Shown here: piece after piece, positions 1 to 9,898 of the stretch
Position numbering within the stretch: position 1 is the stretch's first letter
How the letters are laid out: every line of letters begins with the position of its first letter
Assembly (NCBI GenBank): GCA_030715195.1
Contig: JAUYVI010000003.1
Location: 648,960 to 712,959 of the forward strand
Direction of reading: 5' to 3'
Length of the DNA: 64,000 nucleotides
Origin: Dongia sedimenti
GTDB lineage: Bacteria; Pseudomonadota; Alphaproteobacteria; Dongiales; Dongiaceae
Notes under the pieces: generated by a model
Seen by the model: the letters and a program-made list of their open reading frames with translations, nothing else
What the model was told of the DNA's origin: nothing
Database searches by the model: none
Translations under genes and position numbers: made by a program

Positions 1-630
1 GTAGGTGAGAATGAGGACCAGGGTCTCGACCACCTGCCGGGTCGCTCCCGACCATGGGGAGAATGGCATGAAGACCGGGATCACCACCGCGACGCCGACC
101 AGCATCGGACCGAGGATGCCGGACATCCGCCGCGCCCAGCTGGCGCTGCGCTGCTCCTTCGCCTCGCGCTGATCGATGGTGAGGCCGCCATGGCGCCGCG
201 TCCGGGTGCCGTGATACGCGGCGCCGAAGATGTAGATTCCGCCGAGCCCGAAGATGATGTTCACCATCGGCTCGTCGAAGGGATGCGGGAACGTGTCATA
301 GGCCAGGCTGCCGGCCAGGCCGAACGTGCCGACGCCGAACAGATAGACGAAGGAGACGATGCCGCCGATCAGCGCCGGCAGGTGCAGGCCCTGCCGGTCG
401 AGCGCGATCAGATAGCGGCCGCAGGGCACCAGGATGCAGGCCCAGAACACGTCTGCGAAGCGGGTGGTGAAGCTCAGCGGCTGGCCTTGCGAAGCCTGGG
501 TCTGCAAGCCGACCATGTAGACCGAGAGCAGGAAGACCAGGACGGCCGTGACCGAGGCTTCCTTGAACGCCTCGACATAGATGTTCGGCTTCTTCGCGGG
601 CAGCGCGGTTCTCATGACGGCGTCAGTCAT
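1..630 (-). CDS. livM: Branched-chain amino acid ABC permease LivM, partial
   Basis: First 210 residues of a LivM-type inner-membrane permease; the gene runs off the left edge. The visible part has a short charged start, then hydrophobic stretches near residues 22-40, 58-75, 85-105 and 122-140, the last followed by a basic loop and a further segment. This matches the extra N-terminal region that LivM proteins carry before the common permease core. It begins at an ATG three bases after the livH stop, so the two are co-transcribed and probably translationally coupled. Substrate is inferred from family only; liv-type systems also carry urea, amides or aromatic acids. The ATPases and binding protein are not in the window. 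Confidence 0.85.
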   Translation of the reverse strand, partial: MTDAVMRTALPAKKPNIYVEAFKEASVTAVLVFLLSVYMVGLQTQASQGQPLSFTTRFADVFWACILVPCGRYLIALDRQGLHLPALIGGIVSFVYLFGVGTFGLAGSLAYDTFPHPFDEPMVNIIFGLGGIYIFGAAYHGTRTRRHGGLTIDQREAKEQRSASWARRMSGILGPMLVGVAVVIPVFMPFSPWSGATRQVVETLVLILTY

Positions 631-633
631 GCC

Positions 634-1566
634 CTACACCTTCTCGACTTCCGGCCGGCCGAGCAGGCCGGTCGGACGGAAAATCAGCACCAGGACCAGG
701 ATCGAGAACGCAGCGACATCCTTGTATTCGGCGCTGAAGTAAGCCGACCAGAAGGCCTCGATCAGCCCGATCAGGATCCCCCCGAGCATCGCGCCCGGCA
801 GCGAGCCGATGCCGCCCAGCACCGCCGCCGTGAACGCCTTGATGCCGGCCACGAAGCCCATGAAGAAGTCGTTGTTGCCGTAGTAGAGCGTGACCATCAT
901 GCCGGCCACGGCCGCCAGGGCCGCGCCGAGCACGAAGGTCAGCGAGATGGTGCGGTCGACGTTTACGCCGAGCAGCGAAGCCATCTTCATGTCCTGCTCG
1001 CAGGCGCGCTGCTGCCGGCCCAGCGAGGTGTTGCCGATCGCCATGGCGAAGGCGCCCATCAGGATGATGGTGATCATCACGATCACGATCTGCATGTAGC
1101 CGAGCTGGACGACGAAGGAATTGTCCGCGCCGCCGCCCATCAGCTGAAAGCCGCCGCGAATGAGCGGCTCGACCGGCTTCGGCCGCGGCCCCTGCACCAG
1201 CTGCACGTAGTTCTCGAGCAGGACCGACATGCCGATCGCCGAGATCAGCGGCGCCAGCCGGCTGGAGCCGCGCAACGGCCGATAGGCGATGCGCTCGACC
1301 GTCCAGCCGTAGGCGGCGGTGAGGACCACGGAGACGATCAGCATCAACAGCAGAATGGCCGGCACCCAGCTGATCCCGAGCGCGCCGCAGATCAGCAGCA
1401 TGATCATCGCCTGGAAGGCGCCGATCATATAAACGTCGCCATGGGCGAAATTCACCATGCCGATGATGCCGTAGACCATGGTGTAGCCGATCGCGATCAG
1501 CCCGTAGACCGAGCCGAGCGTCAGGCCGTTGATCAACTGCTGGAGAAAATACGGAAACCAATCCAT
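634..1566 (-). CDS. livH: Branched-chain amino acid ABC permease LivH
   Basis: 310-residue LivH-family permease, normal length for the family. The N-terminus carries the typical GLTLGSVYGLIAIGYTMVYG segment followed by GMVNFAHGD, the family hallmark at the first transmembrane hairpin. About eight hydrophobic segments follow, with the cytoplasmic coupling loop around GRQQRACEQD (near residue 190), which docks onto the LivG/LivF ATPases. It is the first visible gene of a minus-strand operon continuing into livM. The 296 bases upstream (1567-1862) hold no convincing gene; the promoter is probably there, but I see no clear -35/-10 pair. Confidence 0.92.
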   Translation of the reverse strand: MDWFPYFLQQLINGLTLGSVYGLIAIGYTMVYGIIGMVNFAHGDVYMIGAFQAMIMLLICGALGISWVPAILLLMLIVSVVLTAAYGWTVERIAYRPLRGSSRLAPLISAIGMSVLLENYVQLVQGPRPKPVEPLIRGGFQLMGGGADNSFVVQLGYMQIVIVMITIILMGAFAMAIGNTSLGRQQRACEQDMKMASLLGVNVDRTISLTFVLGAALAAVAGMMVTLYYGNNDFFMGFVAGIKAFTAAVLGGIGSLPGAMLGGILIGLIEAFWSAYFSAEYKDVAAFSILVLVLIFRPTGLLGRPEVEKV

Positions 1567-1862
1567 GAACGGTGCCTGACCGTATTATTCCGAGGAAAGT
1601 CGGATCGGCGTCGCCGAGACGGACTGGCTCGCCGGCGCCTGCGGATGGCCGCGCGCTTCACTGCCCGTGTTCCAGATCTGAACGATTGTCTTTCCCGGCT
1701 CCGAAGGAACCAGGCTCCACTGCACGACGCTCAGCATTCCCCGCTCTCGACCTTCGCTGGCCGGCCGATGGTTCGGCCCGGACCGCGCTGTCGTTATGGG
1801 CCGGAACCTAGCGCAACCCCCTTGAAGGAACAAGAGATATCACGCCGCTGGGTCTGCGTTCC

Positions 1863-2063
1863 TCACTCGTTCCCGGAATTGGTCCCGCGCTTGGCGAGCA
1901 TGTATTCCAGCTTGCGCACGACCAGCCGGGTCAGTTCCTTGTCACCGAAGCCCGGCGCGCCGACCATCGATACTTCGGTCAAGGTGACCGGGTCCATGGC
2001 GGTCACTTTGACCGCATTGCCAACCCGATGGAACTCGATGATATACCCTTCAGCGTCGGACAT
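1863..2063 (-). CDS. Small conserved protein, DUF6898-like
   Basis: 66-residue protein beginning MSDAEGYIIEFHRVGNAVKV, with a compact alternating pattern (FHRVGNAVKVTAMDPVTLTE, then VVRKLEYMLAKR) that suggests a small beta-sheet plus C-terminal helix. From memory it resembles the short alphaproteobacterial DUF6898 family (function unknown); I cannot confirm this without a profile search. No signal peptide or membrane segment. It sits alone on the minus strand, divergent from gcdH (64 bases between starts) and about 300 bases upstream of livH. Hydrophobic/polar periodicity and codon third positions look like real coding sequence. Confidence 0.6.
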   Translation of the reverse strand: MSDAEGYIIEFHRVGNAVKVTAMDPVTLTEVSMVGAPGFGDKELTRLVVRKLEYMLAKRGTNSGNE

Positions 2064-2127
2064 GCCCTTCCCCGGGATGAACCGTATTTTTAGATTCTAG
2101 CATCGATCAGACGTCGAGGAGAGTGAG

Positions 2128-3327
2128 ATGAATTCCGCCCGCAATGCTTCCAAGCCAGAGTTCATCTGGGACGACGCGCTGCTGCTGGACGAGCAGCTCA
2201 GCGAGGAAGAGCGGCTGGTGCGCGACACGGCCCGCGGCTACGCCCAGGACAAGCTGATGCCCCGGGTCCTGCTGGCGAACCGCCACGAGAAGTTCGATCG
2301 CGAGATCATGAACGAGCTGGGCGAGCTCGGCCTCCTGGGCTCCACCATCGACGGCTATGGCTGCGCCGGGACCAACTACGTCTCCTACGGCTTGGTCGCG
2401 CGCGAGATCGAGCGCGTCGATTCGGGCTATCGCTCGGCCATGTCGGTGCAGTCGAGCCTGGTCATGCACCCGATCCATGCCTATGGCAGCGAGGAGCAGC
2501 GGCAGAAGTACCTGCCCCGCCTCGCCTCCGGCGAGATCGTCGGCTGCTTCGGCCTGACCGAGCCCGACCACGGCTCCGATCCCGGCAGCATGAAGACCAC
2601 GGCGAAGAAGACGTCCGGCGGCTACGTGCTGAACGGCGCCAAGATGTGGATCACCAATTCACCGATCGCCGACGTGATGGTGGTCTGGGGCAAGACCGAG
2701 GACGGCGTCATCCGCGGCTTCATCCTGGAGCGCGGCATGAAGGGCCTCTCCACCCCCAAGATCGAGGGCAAGTTCTCGCTGCGCGCCTCGGTGACCGGCG
2801 AGATCGTGATGCAGAACGTCGAGGTGCCGGAGGCGAACCTGCTGCCCAACGTCTCAGGCCTGAAGGGCCCGTTCGGCTGCCTGAACAACGCGCGCTACGG
2901 CATCGCCTGGGGGGCGCTCGGGGCCGCGGAATTCTGCTGGCACCAGGCCCGCTCCTACACCCTCGACCGCAAGCAGTTCGGCCGGCCCTTGGCCGCCAAC
3001 CAGCTGATCCAGAAGAAGCTCGCCGACATGCAGACCGAGATCACGCTCGGGCTGCAAGCCTGCCTGCGGGTCGGCCGGCTGAAGGACGAAGGCAAGGCGG
3101 CGCCGGAAATGATCTCGCTGATCAAGCGCAATTCCTGCGGCAAGTCCTTGGACATTGCGCGGATGGCCCGCGACATGCACGGCGGCAACGGCGTCAGCGA
3201 CGAATTCCACGTCATCCGCCATGTGATGAACCTGGAAGCCGTGAACACCTATGAAGGTACGCACGACATCCACGCCCTGATCCTCGGCCGCGCGCAGACC
3301 GGGATTCAGGCGTTCATGGCGGAGTAG
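2128..3327 (+). CDS. gcdH: Glutaryl-CoA dehydrogenase
   Basis: 399-residue acyl-CoA dehydrogenase that oxidatively decarboxylates glutaryl-CoA to crotonyl-CoA using FAD and electron transfer flavoprotein, in lysine, hydroxylysine and tryptophan breakdown. The segment [17 protein letters not shown] (residues 100-116) contains the Arg (R102) that in characterised enzymes binds the substrate gamma-carboxylate and separates GcdH from other family members. The catalytic base is E376 in [17 protein letters not shown]. The flavin segment [15 protein letters not shown] is intact. The start ATG is preceded by a good ribosome site (gaggagagtgag). Its stop lies 9 bases from the stop of the convergent chemoreceptor gene. 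The CoA-transferase that often accompanies gcdH is not adjacent, though one lies at 23109. Confidence 0.95.
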   Translation: MNSARNASKPEFIWDDALLLDEQLSEEERLVRDTARGYAQDKLMPRVLLANRHEKFDREIMNELGELGLLGSTIDGYGCAGTNYVSYGLVAREIERVDSGYRSAMSVQSSLVMHPIHAYGSEEQRQKYLPRLASGEIVGCFGLTEPDHGSDPGSMKTTAKKTSGGYVLNGAKMWITNSPIADVMVVWGKTEDGVIRGFILERGMKGLSTPKIEGKFSLRASVTGEIVMQNVEVPEANLLPNVSGLKGPFGCLNNARYGIAWGALGAAEFCWHQARSYTLDRKQFGRPLAANQLIQKKLADMQTEITLGLQACLRVGRLKDEGKAAPEMISLIKRNSCGKSLDIARMARDMHGGNGVSDEFHVIRHVMNLEAVNTYEGTHDIHALILGRAQTGIQAFMAE

Positions 3328-3336
3328 CGGCCCGCT

Positions 3337-5451
3337 CTACGCGACCCGCACCGCCTCCAGGAAGCTCTCGACCTCGCCGCGCAGAGCCTGGGAGCGATCG
3401 CCCAGACTGTCCGCCGCCGCGCGCACCTCTGAAGCAGCCGCACCGGTCAGGTCCGCCGCGTGCGTGACGCCGGTGATGTTCTCGTCCACCGAGGCGGTGC
3501 CCTGCGCCGCTTCCTGGACACTGCGGGCGATCTCCTGGGTCGCGGCGCTCTGCTCGACCACGGCGGCCGAGACCTGGGCGGTGATGTCGTTGATCTTGTC
3601 GATGGTCTCGACGATCGAGCGGATCGCCGCCACGGATTCGCCGGTCACCGACTGCACGGCGCTGATATGCGCGCCGATTTCCTCGGTCGCCTTGGCGGTC
3701 TGGTTGGCGAGCGTCTTCACTTCCGAAGCCACCACGGCGAACCCGCGGCCGGCATCCCCGGCCCGCGCCGCCTCGATCGTGGCGTTCAGCGCCAGCAGGT
3801 TGGTCTGCTCCGCGATGTCGTTGATCAGGCGCACCACGGTGCCGATCTTCTCCGTTGCGGCGCTGAGGCTCTCGACCAGCGTGTTGGTGGCCTTCGCCTG
3901 TTCGGTGGCTTCGCTGGCGATCCTGGTGCTGTTCTCGAGCTGGCGCCCGATCTCCTGGACCGAGGCCGCGAGCTCCTCGCTGGCGCCGGCCACCGCCTGG
4001 ACGTTGACCGTCGCCGCGTTCGAGGCCTTGGCCACGGTCTGCGCCCGTTCGGCGGCGCCGCTCGCCGTACCGGTCATCGATTCCGCGGTCGCTCGCATCT
4101 TCGACACCGCATCCGTGACATCGCCCAGGATTCCCGAGACCGCCGCATCGAAGCGTCCGGTGATCTCGGTCACGCGTTCGGCCCGCGCCGCGCGCGCGGC
4201 CTGCTCTTCCTTCTGCTGGGCGTCCATGGCCCGGGCGTGGATCATGTTGGTCTTGAACACCGCCAGCGCGCGGGCCATCGCGCCCATCTCGTTCTTCAGA
4301 TGCGCATCCGGAACCTCGACCTCGAGATCGCCGTCGGAGAGACGGCCCATCGCCGCGGTCAGGCGCGAGATCGGCCGGGTCAGGGCGCGGATCACCACCA
4401 GGGCGATCACGGCCGCGGCGAGAATGCCGCCAAGCCCGAGCCCGGCGGTGACGATCATCAGCAGGCGCGAAGCGTCGATGATCTGGTTGCCGCTCTGCTT
4501 GAGCGAATCCGCCTGGCGCTCGACCAGGCCGCCATGGCGCTGGCCGTCCTCGCCGGGCTTGCCGCTGAGGATGTCGAGGATCGCTTCGAAGGTCGGGGTG
4601 ACCTCGTTGTTGAGCTTGGTCTGCGCCGCGTTCCAGCCGTCGCCGCTGCGGATCTCCTGGACCTGCGGCAGGATCGGCGAGATGACCGCCATCTGCTTCT
4701 GCAACAGGTCGAAGGTGACCTTCTGGCCGGTGGTGAACAGCGCCTGGCTCTTCTCAAGCTTGGTCATCCGCGTGCCGGTGATGGTCCAGTTCTTCTTGAA
4801 GCCGGAGATGAAGCCGTCGTCTCCGGTCAGCGCATAGGGGCGGATGTTGGCCATGCTCAGCGCGAAGCCCTGGCGCAGATCCGCGAGGGTGAGCAGGAGC
4901 TCCTTGCGCTCATCGGTGCTGGCCTGGGTCCGCTCTTCATTGGTCATGGCGATCAGGCCGCCATTGATCCGCGCCTCGGCGAATTTCGCATCCCGCTCCA
5001 GCAGGGTGAGCGCGGGCTGCTCCAGCGCGCTATGGGCGATCGTCTCGGTCTCCTGCTGGGCTGCGCGCAGCTTTTCCAGCAGGGTCTTCACCTGCTGCCA
5101 ATCGGTCTGGTCCTGGGTGGCGTCCCAACCCGCCGCCAGCGCGTCGAGATCGGCGACGTCGCGGTCGATCGCCTTCCAGACATCGCCGCGCGCCGCCTTG
5201 AACACGGCGTTGTCGCTGATCATCCAGTCGCGCAGGGCCGCGGTCGAGGCCTGGACATTGGCGACCAGCCGGTCGCCGGTCATCGTGCTCGGCAGGCGCT
5301 CGCCCACCATCTCGCCGGTCATGGCCCCGTTGGACTGGATCTGCCGCAGGCCGACGGCGACGATCACGATCATGATGGCCGCCATCAGGCCGAAGCCGGC
5401 GATCAGCCAGGTCCGGACCTTGAAGCCGGACAATTTTGCTTTTATTCCCAT
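3337..5451 (-). CDS. Methyl-accepting chemotaxis protein
   Basis: About 704-residue transmembrane chemoreceptor that controls CheA activity in response to ligands. Order: short cytoplasmic N-terminus, first membrane helix near residues 15-36, periplasmic sensing region of about 290 residues, second membrane helix near 332-358, HAMP domain ([17 protein letters not shown]), then the cytoplasmic coiled-coil signalling hairpin whose tip reads [18 protein letters not shown]. The periplasmic part is helical in pattern and resembles four-helix or helical-bimodular sensors; the ligand cannot be read from sequence. There is no C-terminal CheR/CheB docking pentapeptide (ends SFLEAVRVA). I chose ATG 5451 (MGIKAKL); a TTG at 5478 would add nine residues. 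No chemotaxis genes are adjacent. Confidence 0.9.
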   Translation of the reverse strand: MGIKAKLSGFKVRTWLIAGFGLMAAIMIVIVAVGLRQIQSNGAMTGEMVGERLPSTMTGDRLVANVQASTAALRDWMISDNAVFKAARGDVWKAIDRDVADLDALAAGWDATQDQTDWQQVKTLLEKLRAAQQETETIAHSALEQPALTLLERDAKFAEARINGGLIAMTNEERTQASTDERKELLLTLADLRQGFALSMANIRPYALTGDDGFISGFKKNWTITGTRMTKLEKSQALFTTGQKVTFDLLQKQMAVISPILPQVQEIRSGDGWNAAQTKLNNEVTPTFEAILDILSGKPGEDGQRHGGLVERQADSLKQSGNQIIDASRLLMIVTAGLGLGGILAAAVIALVVIRALTRPISRLTAAMGRLSDGDLEVEVPDAHLKNEMGAMARALAVFKTNMIHARAMDAQQKEEQAARAARAERVTEITGRFDAAVSGILGDVTDAVSKMRATAESMTGTASGAAERAQTVAKASNAATVNVQAVAGASEELAASVQEIGRQLENSTRIASEATEQAKATNTLVESLSAATEKIGTVVRLINDIAEQTNLLALNATIEAARAGDAGRGFAVVASEVKTLANQTAKATEEIGAHISAVQSVTGESVAAIRSIVETIDKINDITAQVSAAVVEQSAATQEIARSVQEAAQGTASVDENITGVTHAADLTGAAASEVRAAADSLGDRSQALRGEVESFLEAVRVA

Positions 5452-5487
5452 GGAGTTGGACTGCGCCTCCGAGGTCAAATATGATTC

Positions 5488-5504
5488 CCGTCAACTTTTG
5501 ACGG
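5488..5504. promoter_or_regulatory. Inverted repeat between divergent chemoreceptor and acyl-CoA synthetase genes
   Basis: CCGTCAA-CTT-TTGACGG is a perfect 7-base inverted repeat around a 3-base centre in the divergent intergenic region (5452-5599). A second, shorter palindrome (CACGT-cgtta-ACGTG) lies about 13 bases to its right. The right arm also contains TTGACG, which could serve as a -35 element for the rightward gene with CGTTAA 17 bases on. This is an operator-like arrangement; the binding protein is unknown. Confidence 0.35.
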
Positions 5505-5599
5505 CAATCCCTTTCCACGTCGTTAACGTGGTGAGACCGGATGACGCATTCCGGTTCATCGCAACAATTCTGATGGTCTTTCTGGGCTAGTTTGTCGTC

Positions 5600-8272
5600 A
5601 TGAGCACACGCAATCTCAGAAGCCTGCTTCGCCCGCAATCGATCGCGCTGATCGGCGCCAGCGACCGTCCCGGCCATATGGGCCAGGTCACCTGGCGCAA
5701 TCTCACCCAGTCCGGCTTCGCCGGCCGGCTCTACCCGGTCAATCCGAACCACGGGCAGGTCGGCGACACGATGGCCTATCCGAATATCGCCGCCCTGCCG
5801 GAGGCCCCCGACCTCGCCGTGATCGTCACCCCGGTACAGACCGTGCCGGGCATCGTCGCGGAACTGGCCGAGAAGGGGGTCAAGGCGGCGATCATCATCA
5901 CCGCGGGCTTCGGGGGATCCGAGGGGCAAGCGATGAAGCAGCGCATGCTCGATGCCGCGCGGCCGAGCACCCTGCGCATCCTCGGCCCGAATTGCCTCGG
6001 CCTCATCGTTCCCGGTCTCGGCGTCAACGCGGCTTTTGCGCATCTGATGCCGAAAACCGGCGGCCTCGCCTTCCTGTCGCAATCGGGCGCGATCCTCACC
6101 TCGGTCATCGACTGGGCCCAGCCGCGCGGCATCGGCTTCTCGCATCTCGTGTCGATGGGAGAGCTGGCCGACGTCGATTTCGGCGACATGCTGGACTACC
6201 TGGCCGACGATCCGGAGACCACCGCGATCCTGATGTATGTCGAGGCCGTGACTCAGGCGCGGAAGTTCATGTCCGCCGCGCGCCGCGCCGCCCGCGTGAA
6301 GCCGGTCATCGCCATCAAGGCTGGCCGGCACTCCGAAGCGGCCAAGGCGGTCGCCTCGCATACCGGCGCGATGGCCGGCGCCGACGCGGTCTACGACGCC
6401 GCCTTCCGTCGCGCCGGCATGCTGCGGGTCTATCAACTGGATGAACTGTTCGCCGCGGCCCAGACCCTCGCCGTCTCCCGCATCCCGCGCGGCGGCCGGC
6501 TCGCCATCATGACCAATGGCGGCGGCATGGGCATCCTCGCGACCGACACGCTGATCGATGCCGGGGGCCGGCTGGCGGAGCTGGCGCCGGCAACGGTCGA
6601 ACAGCTGAACGCGGTCCTGCCGGCGGGCTGGTCGCACGGCAATCCGGTCGACATCATCGGCGACGCGCCGCCCGAGCGCTTCGCCGCGACCGCGCAGATC
6701 CTGCGCAACGACCCCAACGTGGACGCCCTGCTCGCCCTCAATTGCCCGACCGCGATCGCCGATCCGGTCGCCGCGGCGGACAAGGTGATCGAGGCGGTGG
6801 CCGGCAGCCGGCTCTGCGTGATGACGAGCTGGATCGGCGAAGCGACCGCGGTCGAGGCGCGCCGGCACTTTTCCGAGGCCGGCATCCCGACCTACGAAAC
6901 GCCCGAAGCTGCGGTGCGCGCCTTCGGCCATGTGGTCGCGTACCGCCGGAATCGCGAAATGCTGATGGAGACCCCTCCTTCCATGCCGACCTCGTTTCAG
7001 GTCGAGATGGAGCCGGTGCGCGCGATCGTCGATCGCGCCCTGGCGGAGAAGCGCGAGATGCTGACCGGCCCAGAAGCGCAGACGATCCTGGGCGCCTATC
7101 ACATCCCGACAACCCAGGCGGCCACGGCGGCAACTCCGGCTGAAGCCAGGGCCGTCGCGCAGAAGATGTCCGGCCTGTTCGCAGTGAAGATCCTCTCGCC
7201 CGACATCACCCACAAGTCGGATATCGGCGGAGTCACGCTGGGCGTGGACGGTGCCGAGGCGGTCGAGCAGGCCGCCGAGGCGATCATCGCCCGCGCGAAA
7301 AGGTTGCGCCCGGCGGCGCGGATTCTGGGCGTCAGCATCGAGCCGATGATCCGCCGGACGGATTCGGTCGAGCTCATCCTCGGCATGATCGAGGATGCGC
7401 AGTTCGGCCCTGTGCTGCTGTTCGGCCATGGCGGCGTGGCGGTCGAGCGCCTCGCCGACAGCGCGCTCGCGCTGCCGCCGCTGAACATCAGCCTGGCCCA
7501 CGACCTGATGGAGAAGACGCGGGTCTACCGCCTGCTCACCGGCTACCGCAATCAGCCGAAGGCGGATATCGATGCCATCGCCCTCACCCTGGTCAAGCTC
7601 TCGCAGCTGATCGTCGACGTGCCCGAGATCGTAGAGCTCGACATCAATCCGCTGCTGGCCGACCAGAATGGGGTCGTCGCTCTGGACGCACGGATGAAGG
7701 TCCGGCCGACGCCGCTCAAAGGAGCGACACGGCTTGCGATTCGGCCCTATCCGCGGCGGCTCGAGGACACGGTGGAGGATCAGGACGGCCGCGCCTTCAT
7801 GATCCGGCCGATCCTTCCGGAGGACGAGCCGGAGATCCAGGCGCTGATCGCCCGGCTCTCGCCGCGGGCGATCCGTCTCCGCTTCTTCGCGCCGCTGAAG
7901 GCCTTGTCGCACATGGATGCGGCACGGCTTACCCAGATCGACTACGACCGCGAGATGGCCCTGGTGCTGACCCAGCCCGGCCCCGCCGGCAAGATGCCGA
8001 TCCATGCCGTCGTCCGCCTCATCTCCGACGCCAACAACGAGCACGGCGAATATGCCGTCGTGGTGCAGGACGACCTGACCGGCAAGGGCCTCGGCATGCT
8101 GCTGATGAAGCGCATCATCGAATACGCGAAGACGCGCGGCCTGGGCGAGATCATCGGCCACGTGCTCTCGGAGAACACGACGATGCTCAAACTCTGCGAG
8201 GAACTTGGCTTCAGCATCCATCGGCAGACCGACGATACCTCCGGCGTGATGGTGCGGCTGAAGCTCGGTTAG
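5600..8272 (+). CDS. NDP-forming acyl-CoA synthetase fused to GNAT acetyltransferase (Pat/YfiQ-like)
   Basis: 890-residue fusion with the architecture of bacterial Pat/YfiQ protein lysine acetyltransferases. Domains in order: CoA-binding Rossmann domain (about 10-135, LIGASDRPGHMGQVTWRN), succinyl-CoA-ligase-like domain (about 150-300) with SHTGAMAGADAVYDAAFRRA, second ligase domain to about 460, ATP-grasp domain (about 480-700, FAVKILSPDITHKSDIGGV), and a C-terminal GNAT domain (about 725-890, GKGLGMLLMKRII as acetyl-CoA loop). The His of SHTGAMAG, the position of the phospho-histidine in active ADP-forming synthetases, is present, so ligase activity cannot be excluded; otherwise the N-terminal part may only sense acyl-CoA. 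It stands alone on the plus strand, 102 bases before an SDR gene. A CobB deacylase that could reverse its action lies at 57184. Confidence 0.88.
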   Translation: MSTRNLRSLLRPQSIALIGASDRPGHMGQVTWRNLTQSGFAGRLYPVNPNHGQVGDTMAYPNIAALPEAPDLAVIVTPVQTVPGIVAELAEKGVKAAIIITAGFGGSEGQAMKQRMLDAARPSTLRILGPNCLGLIVPGLGVNAAFAHLMPKTGGLAFLSQSGAILTSVIDWAQPRGIGFSHLVSMGELADVDFGDMLDYLADDPETTAILMYVEAVTQARKFMSAARRAARVKPVIAIKAGRHSEAAKAVASHTGAMAGADAVYDAAFRRAGMLRVYQLDELFAAAQTLAVSRIPRGGRLAIMTNGGGMGILATDTLIDAGGRLAELAPATVEQLNAVLPAGWSHGNPVDIIGDAPPERFAATAQILRNDPNVDALLALNCPTAIADPVAAADKVIEAVAGSRLCVMTSWIGEATAVEARRHFSEAGIPTYETPEAAVRAFGHVVAYRRNREMLMETPPSMPTSFQVEMEPVRAIVDRALAEKREMLTGPEAQTILGAYHIPTTQAATAATPAEARAVAQKMSGLFAVKILSPDITHKSDIGGVTLGVDGAEAVEQAAEAIIARAKRLRPAARILGVSIEPMIRRTDSVELILGMIEDAQFGPVLLFGHGGVAVERLADSALALPPLNISLAHDLMEKTRVYRLLTGYRNQPKADIDAIALTLVKLSQLIVDVPEIVELDINPLLADQNGVVALDARMKVRPTPLKGATRLAIRPYPRRLEDTVEDQDGRAFMIRPILPEDEPEIQALIARLSPRAIRLRFFAPLKALSHMDAARLTQIDYDREMALVLTQPGPAGKMPIHAVVRLISDANNEHGEYAVVVQDDLTGKGLGMLLMKRIIEYAKTRGLGEIIGHVLSENTTMLKLCEELGFSIHRQTDDTSGVMVRLKLG

Positions 8273-8374
8273 CCGAAAAATCCGTTCAAGCGGCGTCGAA
8301 GATTTTTTGCATCGCCGTGCTTCCGGCACGCTGCTAAAAGACCGCTCCCTGGAAGACTGCCGGGAGGATCCGTC

Positions 8375-9286
8375 ATGTCGTCTCTTGCAGGACAAGTCGC
8401 CCTGGTCGCAGGCGCCACGCGCGGTGGCGGACGCGGCATCGCGGCGGAGCTGGGCGCCGCCGGCGCCACGGTCTATGTCACCGGCCGCACCACGCGGGCG
8501 CAGCAATCCGAATACAATCGGCCGGAGACCATCGAGGAAACGGCGGAGCTGGTGACCGCCCTCGGCGGCAAGGGCATCGCCATCAAGGTCGATCACCTGG
8601 TGCCGGCCGAGGTCGAGGCGCTGGTGGCAAACATCAAGGCCGAGCAAGGCCGGCTGGATATCCTGGTCAACGACATCTGGGGCGGCGAGAACCTGTTCGA
8701 ATGGAACAAGGCGGTCTGGGAGCATGATCTGGAGAATGGCCTTCGCCTGCTCCGCCTCGCCATCGACACGCACCTGATTACCGCGCATCACGCCCTGCCC
8801 TTGCTGATCGCCCAGCCGGGCGGGCTGATGGTGGAGGTCACCGACGGCACGGCGGAATACAACGCCACGCACTACCGGCTCTCGGTGTTCTACGATCTCG
8901 CCAAGACGGCGGCGATCCGGATGGCCTGGGATCACGCCAAGGATCTGGAGAAGCACGGTGCGACCGCGGTCGCGATCACGCCGGGCTGGATGCGCTCGGA
9001 GATGATGCTGGGGCATTTCGGAGTCAGCGAAGCGAACTGGCGCGACGCCACCAAGGATCAGCCGCATTTCGCGATCTCGGAAAGCCCACGCTTCGTCGGC
9101 CGGGCGATCGCGGCGCTGGCGGCCGATCCCAACAAGGCGCGCTGGAACGGGCAGTCGCTCTCCAGCGGCGGGCTGGCGCAGGTCTACGGCTTCACCGACC
9201 TTGACGGGTCAAGGCCGGATTGCTGGCGCTATATGATTGAAGTTCAGGAAGCCGGAAAACCGGCGGATACGACCGGATATCGCTAG
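8375..9286 (+). CDS. SDR family oxidoreductase (DHRS1-like)
   Basis: 303-residue short-chain dehydrogenase/reductase, cytosolic. The nucleotide site is a variant glycine motif (GATRGGGRGIA, residues 9-19) and TGRTTR at the end of strand beta-2 suggests NADP(H). The active-site pair is Y-x3-K in SVFYDLAKTAAIRM. NDIWGGENLFEWNKAVWEHD is characteristic of the DHRS1-like subgroup with its long substrate loop. No substrate can be assigned. The start ATG follows gggaggatccgtc, a good ribosome site. It ends 11 bases from the convergent ldtR stop. Confidence 0.85.
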   Translation: MSSLAGQVALVAGATRGGGRGIAAELGAAGATVYVTGRTTRAQQSEYNRPETIEETAELVTALGGKGIAIKVDHLVPAEVEALVANIKAEQGRLDILVNDIWGGENLFEWNKAVWEHDLENGLRLLRLAIDTHLITAHHALPLLIAQPGGLMVEVTDGTAEYNATHYRLSVFYDLAKTAAIRMAWDHAKDLEKHGATAVAITPGWMRSEMMLGHFGVSEANWRDATKDQPHFAISESPRFVGRAIAALAADPNKARWNGQSLSSGGLAQVYGFTDLDGSRPDCWRYMIEVQEAGKPADTTGYR

Positions 9287-9297
9287 GTCGCCGGGCC

Positions 9298-9747
9298 TCA
9301 GCGGTAATCCATGCTGGTGGCCCAGAAGCGCTCCAGCTTGCGCAGGGTCCCGTTGACGCCGTCGAGATCGCCCTCGTTGGCGACCTCCGCGGTCATGTTC
9401 TTGAGGTGCCGGTCGTACATCTCGTGCATCCGCTCGACGACCTTCAGCGCCTTCTCCGAGAGCTTCACATGGACGGCGCGGCGGTCGTGTGGCGAGCGCT
9501 CCTGCACCAGATACCCGTTCTCGACCATCTTCTTCACGTTGTAGGAGACGTTGGAGCCGAGGTAATAGCCGCGGTTGGTGAGCTCGCCGACCGAGAGCAC
9601 GTCGGATCCGATGTTGAACAGGATCATGGCCTGAACGTTGTTCAGGTCGCGAATTCCCTGGCGGTCGAGGTCCGCCTTGATGACTTCGAGACACTCGCGG
9701 TGCAGGCGCTCGATGAGCGCGATCGTGTCCAAATATGCCTTTTTCAC
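9298..9747 (-). CDS. ldtR: MarR family regulator, LdtR-like
   Basis: 149-residue winged-helix MarR protein. The recognition-helix region GYYLGSNVSYNVKKMVENGY and wing RSPHDRRAVHV closely follow the alphaproteobacterial LdtR pattern. LdtR in Liberibacter and Sinorhizobium controls an L,D-transpeptidase gene and osmotic stress tolerance; that role here is by family only, and no L,D-transpeptidase gene is visible in the window. It lies downstream of the crotonase-family gene on the same strand, but the 151-base gap is AT-rich and probably contains its own promoter, so it is likely a separate unit. Confidence 0.8.
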   Translation of the reverse strand: MKKAYLDTIALIERLHRECLEVIKADLDRQGIRDLNNVQAMILFNIGSDVLSVGELTNRGYYLGSNVSYNVKKMVENGYLVQERSPHDRRAVHVKLSEKALKVVERMHEMYDRHLKNMTAEVANEGDLDGVNGTLRKLERFWATSMDYR

Positions 9748-9898
9748 CTTAAGCCCCCGAAACTCGAATCCGCAGAAAATCAGGATGAGCGCTGAAACTA
9801 GGCGATCGTCCTAAAAAAAGGGTTAATTTTGCAGGAACTGACCCTAACCTGCCGAAAAATGAGAATAAAATGATTCGCGTCCTATTGCGAGCATCCTG

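Noticed and set aside
1585-1833. Small minus-strand open frame in the liv upstream region
   Set aside because: No ribosome site, no amino acid pattern, and composition like non-coding DNA; the region more likely carries the liv promoter.
190-2100. Plus-strand open frame of 636 codons across livM, livH and the intergenic region
   Set aside because: Antisense shadow of the liv genes; composition dominated by Arg, Asp, Gln and His with no family pattern.
5030-9067. Very long minus-strand open frame (1345 codons) opposite the acyl-CoA synthetase and SDR genes
   Set aside because: It is antisense to two well-supported genes, is rich in Arg, His, Asp and Gly as expected for the complement of high-GC coding DNA, and shows no domain.
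9765-9800. Palindrome-like sequence (taggcgatcgtccta) as LdtR operator
   Set aside because: The arms are out of register by one base and only partly symmetrical, so I do not call an operator.
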